NCBI RefSeq assembly: GCF_036662795.1
Contig: NZ_JBAFWZ010000033.1
Location: 1 to 28,680, forward strand
Length of the DNA: 28,680 nucleotides
Source: Lysinibacillus_B sp036662795
Lineage (GTDB): Bacteria; Bacillota; Bacilli; Bacillales_A; Planococcaceae
Direction of reading: 5' to 3'
Shown: positions 24,548 to 28,680 of the stretch, one piece after another
Position numbering within the stretch: position 1 is the first letter of the stretch
Layout of the letters: every line of letters starts with the position of its first letter
The notes under the pieces: generated by a model
Databases searched by the model: none
Told to the model about the DNA's origin: nothing
What the model saw: only the letters and a program-made list of their open reading frames with translations
Program-made: the position numbers and the translations under genes

Positions 24548-26623
24548 ATGCCAAGAGCTTTACTAATAGCAGAAAAGCCATCTCTAATGCGGGATATTCA
24601 AAAGGTATATAAATCCACCCAGTTACCATTTACTATCGACTTTGCAGCGTTTGTTGGGCATCTCGTTGAATTAAAGGAGCCCCATGAATATAACACTGCA
24701 TGGAAAAAATGGGATCTAAATTTATTGCCGATGATGCCAGAGCGTTATGAATTCCGTGTAAAAAAGACGGCTTATAAAGTGTTTAAGGATATTGAAATGC
24801 AGCTTAAATCAAATCAATATGATTTTATTATTAATGCTTGTGATGCCGGCATGGAAGGGGAGAATATTTTTTATTCCTTCTATAAAAAGGTAGGTTGTCA
24901 ATTACCGGTGAAAAGGTTTTGGACATCACAGACGACAGACGGTGCTATTAGGCATGCACTTCATCATTTAATTGATGAGAATGATATATTAATTCGAAAT
25001 CTACGGAATGCAGCTATGTATAGAACGATTTTTGACTGGCTAGTTGGTCTAAATTTAACCCGTGCGGCTACAGTAAAGGGTGGACGAACGATAAAGGTAG
25101 GGCGTGTAATGACACCTACATTAGCTATTGTAGTAAAACGTGAGTTAGAAAAACAAAACTTTCAGCCTTCACCATACTTTCAACTTGAGCTGAATCTAGG
25201 ACTGTGTAAAGCACTATGGTTTGATTCATTATCAAAGAAGAACAGGATGGATACAAGGGAAGAGGCAGAATCAGTATTGAAGAAATTAACCCCAACGGCG
25301 TTTGTACAGCAAATAGATACGGAACGAAAAACTATGTTCGCTCCTAGTCTGCACTCACTACTAGAGTTACAAAAAGAGGCAAATAAATTTTATAGTTTTA
25401 CGTCAGCCGAAACATTAAAAATAGCTCAAAGCCTATATGAAAAAAAGCTCATTACTTATCCGAGGACTGAATCAAAGCATTTGCCAACTGCTTTCGCTCA
25501 AAATATCTCCTCAAATTTACAAGCAGCTAGCAGTTTGCCTAAATATTCACAAATTGTAAAGGGCATTTTGGGCAATCCTAAGAGAATACAAAAAATAATA
25601 GGCTCTAAAAAATATGTAGATGATAAAAAATTAACAGATCATCATGCAATAACCCTTACTGATGTTCCGCTTGGTAAAAAATCATTATCACCCGGTGAAG
25701 CTAAAATATACGAATTAATAGTTAAACGTCTCCTTGCTATCTTTCTTCCACCATACCTTCTTGATAAAACAGCAATCGTATTCGAATGCGGGGGAGAACA
25801 GTTTAAAGCAACTGGTAATATGGTTATTGATAAAGGTTACACTATTTTATATGAAAGTTTTAAACGGAAAGAAGAGCTCCCACTACCGACGTTAATACAG
25901 GGACAGCAGCTACGGGTAAACGACGCACAAATCTTATCTAAAATGACAGAGCCTCCCTCACGCTATACCGATAGCACCCTTTTAGATGCTATGTTTCACG
26001 CGGGACGTTTTGTCGAGGATCCAAAGCTTCAGGCTATCCTAAAGGATGCAGAAGGAATCGGGACAAGTGCTACAAGGGCGGAAATCATTGAAAAGCTTCT
26101 CGGTATTGGAATGATGCGTCGAGAAGGGAAGTCATTAGCAGCAACTCATTTTGGAATTGATGTAATTCAGAGCTTAAAGGACCATGATGTTGTGTCCCCT
26201 ATACTAACAGCAATTTGGAGTAAAAAGCTAAAGGACATTGTCGATGGAAACATGAGTGCTCGTCAGTTTTATACCGAGATGCAATCTTATATTATTGACA
26301 CAACAGCGAAGTTTAAAGCGCTCCAGATGAACGTTGAACAGAAAGAGGTAGTCTCTGTTGGAAAGTGTATACATTGTGGACATTCTGTCATCGAAGGCTA
26401 TAAAGGGTACTCTTGTTCAAATAAATCATGCAAGCTGTTTATAAGTAAAACGTTAATGAAAGGTAAAATCACCGTAACTGACGCTAAAAAATTATTAGCA
26501 GGAAAGCAAACGAGAGAAATTCTTTTCACATGGAAAAGTGGTAAAAAAGGGAAGGCGAAATTACGTTTAATTGATGGTAAAATACAATTTGTATTTAACG
26601 ATACAAAGGCAAAAAAAACTTAG
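24548..26623 (+). CDS. topB: type IA DNA topoisomerase (topoisomerase III), variant TOPRIM
   Basis: A 691-residue enzyme that passes single strands through a transient cut, decatenating DNA. The TOPRIM glutamate is in AEKPS (E9). The usual D-x-D-x-E motif reads D99-A-G101-M-E103-G-E, so the second aspartate is glycine and the following Arg is Met. The active tyrosine is Y304 in LITYPRTES, with R306. VGRVMTPTLA (184-193) and GIGTSATRAEIIEKL are typical of the TopB family. The C-terminal CxxC...CxxxxC (KCIHCGH, SCSNKSC) is a possible zinc ribbon. A GGGAGGGG site precedes the ATG. It may be the housekeeping TopB or a second, divergent copy; the window cannot tell. Confidence 0.9.
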   Translation: MPRALLIAEKPSLMRDIQKVYKSTQLPFTIDFAAFVGHLVELKEPHEYNTAWKKWDLNLLPMMPERYEFRVKKTAYKVFKDIEMQLKSNQYDFIINACDAGMEGENIFYSFYKKVGCQLPVKRFWTSQTTDGAIRHALHHLIDENDILIRNLRNAAMYRTIFDWLVGLNLTRAATVKGGRTIKVGRVMTPTLAIVVKRELEKQNFQPSPYFQLELNLGLCKALWFDSLSKKNRMDTREEAESVLKKLTPTAFVQQIDTERKTMFAPSLHSLLELQKEANKFYSFTSAETLKIAQSLYEKKLITYPRTESKHLPTAFAQNISSNLQAASSLPKYSQIVKGILGNPKRIQKIIGSKKYVDDKKLTDHHAITLTDVPLGKKSLSPGEAKIYELIVKRLLAIFLPPYLLDKTAIVFECGGEQFKATGNMVIDKGYTILYESFKRKEELPLPTLIQGQQLRVNDAQILSKMTEPPSRYTDSTLLDAMFHAGRFVEDPKLQAILKDAEGIGTSATRAEIIEKLLGIGMMRREGKSLAATHFGIDVIQSLKDHDVVSPILTAIWSKKLKDIVDGNMSARQFYTEMQSYIIDTTAKFKALQMNVEQKEVVSVGKCIHCGHSVIEGYKGYSCSNKSCKLFISKTLMKGKITVTDAKKLLAGKQTREILFTWKSGKKGKAKLRLIDGKIQFVFNDTKAKKT

Positions 26624-26706
26624 TGTAGGGCTGTTAATTTAACTGCTGTGCATAGGTTGCATTTATCTTTATTCTGTCTTGTCAATTTTATAAATAGTTT
26701 TTTTTA

Positions 26707-26931
26707 GAAGCCTCACGAACAGTTAAGTGTAGAGAAGTGCGGCGAGTGTAGATGACGGCATTCGCCTTTTGCTAAAGAGCTAAGGTTCCAACGTGAAAAG
26801 GAAACGAACTGAGAACCTGGACTGAGCAAGACGAGCGCGGCCTGATGCTTGCCCGCGGAACGATGAGAATAATCGTTTTGTAGCTCTCTGTAGGGTTTGG
26901 ATTTGTTAATGAAAATATGAATTATAAAATT
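26707..26931 (+). repeat. degenerate dispersed intergenic repeat, copy B
   Basis: This fills much of the 530-base gap between the topoisomerase and aspartokinase genes; I see no gene there. It aligns with 5596-5781 at both ends and at TGCTTGCCCGCG (26846-26857). Stems visible are 26741-26748 with 26759-26766 (8 bp, one G-T), 26783-26788 with 26813-26818, CGCGG with CCGCG closing around the shared 12-mer, and AACGAT with ATCGTT (26859-26877). It is more GC-rich than its surroundings. Bases 26624-26706 and 26932-27065 hold nothing I can identify. Confidence 0.65.
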
Positions 26932-27065
26932 GACTCTGTTATGTATATTTTACTTTTAATAGTGAAAAAATCTTACCAATTCAGTGTATTTCTCATATAA
27001 TAGATGAACGAGTTCGATATTTAGCCTTCTTTACTAAAAATAATTATTGAATTTTACGAATTGTC

Positions 27066-27094
27066 TTGACGTAATAGTGTAGAATTTGTACACT
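27066..27094 (+). promoter_or_regulatory. sigma-A promoter of the aspartokinase gene
   Basis: TTGACG (27066-27071), 17 bases, TACACT (27089-27094). The leader to the ATG is about 54 bases, too short for a lysine riboswitch. Confidence 0.6.
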
Positions 27095-27154
27095 GTGGAA
27101 AGTCAATTGTTTTTTCTAGAAGTACAACTACATTATAAGTAAGGATCTGGTGAA

Positions 27155-28513
27155 ATGATAGTATGTAAATTTGGCGGTACTTCCGTCGCTAGTGCAGAAC
27201 AAATTAAAAAAGTATTTAACATTGTAAAAGCTAATCCTGAACGAAAAGTAATAGCTGTATCAGCTCCAGGAAAACGTTCAAGTGAAGACATTAAAGTAAC
27301 GGATCTATTAATTGATTTAGCCGATGCGGTATTAAACAATGGGGACGTTAAACAAAAAATTCAAACAGTTGTAAAGCGCTACGAAGATATTGCTGTTGGC
27401 CTTGGCTTAGATACCACTATTTCTAACGTTATTGCAGCGGACCTACAAGAGCGCGTTGCAGGTGATATATCTAATAAAGAATTATTTATCGATAGCATTA
27501 AAGCAAGCGGTGAAGATAATAATGCAAAATTAATCGCAGCATACTTTAATTTAGCTGGTGTACCGGCTCGTTATGTTAGCCCGAAGGATGGATTAGTTGT
27601 AAACAATTTACCTGAGCGTACGTTTGCACTTCCAGAAGCATATGAAAATTTAAGCCAATTAAAAAATACAAAAGAAGTAGTTATTTTCCCAGGCTTCTTT
27701 GGCTATACAAAGTCTGGTATTTTACGTACTTTTGATCGTGGTGGCTCAGACATTACAGGGTCAATTTTAGCTTCGGCAGTAGGGGCGGACCTGTACGAGA
27801 ACTTTACCGATGTTGACTGTGTATTTTCTGCCAATCCAAAAGTGGTGAATAATCCTGCAGAAATTAAAGAAATTACGTATCGTGAAATGCGTGAGCTATC
27901 ATATGCGGGCTTTTCTGTATTCCATGATGAAGCATTAATGCCTGTGTACAAACAGGGCATTCCTGTAAACATCAAAAATACTAATAATCCAACTGCACCG
28001 GGCACTCGTATTGTGCCAATGCGTACAGAGAAAGGACGTTCAGTGACAGGTATTTCAGCGGATAGTGGCTTCTCTATTCTTTATGTATCAAAGTATTTAA
28101 TGAATCGTGAAGTAGGCTTTGGTCGAAAACTTCTTCAAATTATCGAAGAGGAAAATATTTCTTATGAGCATACACCATCTGGATTAGATGATATTTCAGT
28201 AATTATGCGTTCAAATCAATTAACGCCTGAAAAAGAAGAGAGAATTGTCAATCGTGTAAAAGACGAATTACATGCCGATGATGCACACTTCCGTCATGGC
28301 TTCTCGATGATTGTTATTGTTGGGGAAGGGATGCGTAATAATACGGGTCTAGCTGCACGAGCAACAGCTGCGATTTCTTCAACGGGTGCAAATATTGAAA
28401 TGATTAATCAAGGCTCATCAGAGGTTAGCTTAGTGTTTGGTGTGAATCAACAGTTTGAGGATCAAATTCTTAAAGCGCTATATGCAGAATTTTTTTCAAC
28501 AGTAACAGCTTAA
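27155..28513 (+). CDS. aspartate kinase, YclM/ThrD type
   Basis: A 452-residue cytoplasmic enzyme that phosphorylates aspartate, the first step to lysine, threonine, methionine and diaminopimelate. The kinase domain shows KFGGTSV (5-11), IAVSAPGKR, FDRGGSDITGS and FTDVDCVFSANP. Two ACT-type regulatory domains fill about 300-450 (GFSILYVSKYLMNREVGFG; then GEGMRNNTGLAARA). The single-subunit length and motif spelling fit the B. subtilis YclM/ThrD class (454 residues), associated with threonine-linked control, rather than the lysine-regulated alpha/beta enzyme LysC. AAGGA lies nine bases before the ATG. It is followed by a terminator, so monocistronic. Confidence 0.93.
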   Translation: MIVCKFGGTSVASAEQIKKVFNIVKANPERKVIAVSAPGKRSSEDIKVTDLLIDLADAVLNNGDVKQKIQTVVKRYEDIAVGLGLDTTISNVIAADLQERVAGDISNKELFIDSIKASGEDNNAKLIAAYFNLAGVPARYVSPKDGLVVNNLPERTFALPEAYENLSQLKNTKEVVIFPGFFGYTKSGILRTFDRGGSDITGSILASAVGADLYENFTDVDCVFSANPKVVNNPAEIKEITYREMRELSYAGFSVFHDEALMPVYKQGIPVNIKNTNNPTAPGTRIVPMRTEKGRSVTGISADSGFSILYVSKYLMNREVGFGRKLLQIIEEENISYEHTPSGLDDISVIMRSNQLTPEKEERIVNRVKDELHADDAHFRHGFSMIVIVGEGMRNNTGLAARATAAISSTGANIEMINQGSSEVSLVFGVNQQFEDQILKALYAEFFSTVTA

Positions 28514-28527
28514 AATGAGCTTTTATT

Positions 28528-28559
28528 AACATCTGTCATCCTTTTGGCAGATGTTTTTA
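28528..28559 (+). terminator. intrinsic terminator of the aspartokinase gene
   Basis: A 10-bp stem (28528-28537 with 28546-28555, one G-T), an 8-base loop and a T run to 28558. Confidence 0.87.
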
Positions 28560-28655
28560 TATTTCTTTAAAAAATTTAGTATACTATTCACAAAAGTATT
28601 GAAGGATTCTTTGCTAAAAAACATGAATAAGCATTCCTGTTATAAGGATTTTCGG

Positions 28656-28680
28656 GGACTTGAAATAAAAAAAGTCCTTT
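28656..28680 (+). terminator. possible hairpin cut by the window end
   Basis: GGACTT (28656-28661) pairs with AAGTCC (28672-28677), then TTT reaches the edge. It may be a terminator or leader attenuator for a gene to the right. No gene is seen in 28560-28680. Confidence 0.35.

Overview
The window reads as ordinary chromosome from a low-GC Gram-positive rod of the order Bacillales. A Lysinibacillus/Solibacillus-type Planococcaceae member is my best guess, made from gene content and base composition alone. Supporting signs are strong AGGAGG-type ribosome sites, AT-rich spacers, homologues of Bacillus subtilis YpgQ, YfmR, YpgR and YclM/ThrD, a proline T-box ahead of proBA, and ECF-type promoters. 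No rRNA, tRNA, CRISPR array, transposase or phage gene was seen.

Left part (1-5418): a leftward pair of envelope genes (lipoprotein, small membrane protein) diverges from a rightward ABC-2 exporter operon. That operon is permease, ATPase, permease and a 90-residue membrane protein, with ATGA overlaps between the first three. A GNAT acetyltransferase follows. Next (5419-10723): a degenerate dispersed repeat, an HD phosphohydrolase (YpgQ-like), a cation diffusion facilitator that lacks one usual metal ligand, then a two-gene unit of the ABC-F translation factor YfmR and a YpgR/CvfC-like Nfu_N-HEAT protein. DegV (leftward) and a NUDIX hydrolase (rightward) diverge after that.

Centre (12215-20413): this is the most interesting stretch. 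Two ECF sigma/anti-sigma operons lie back to back, each preceded by an ECF-like promoter (GAAC or AAAC, 17 bp, then AGTCTA or CGTCTA). After a leftward EamA transporter comes a three-gene envelope operon: DUF4358 lipoprotein, MBOAT O-acyltransferase and DHHW/AlgX-like protein. It has a third promoter of the same class (TGTAAC-16-CGTCTA). A perfect 12-bp hairpin covers the MBOAT start codon right after the lipoprotein stop, which suggests translational coupling. My inference is a local stress circuit in which one or both ECF factors control themselves and a surface-polymer acylation system.

Right part (20418-28680): leftward proBA sits under a T-box leader whose specifier I read as CCU (proline). 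Then come a small orphan sigma-70-like factor with a 16-bp perfect inverted repeat in its leader, a leftward anchored hypothetical protein, a type IA topoisomerase III with an altered TOPRIM triad (D-A-G-M-E), a second copy of the dispersed structured repeat, and a threonine-type aspartokinase. The window ends in an intergenic region.
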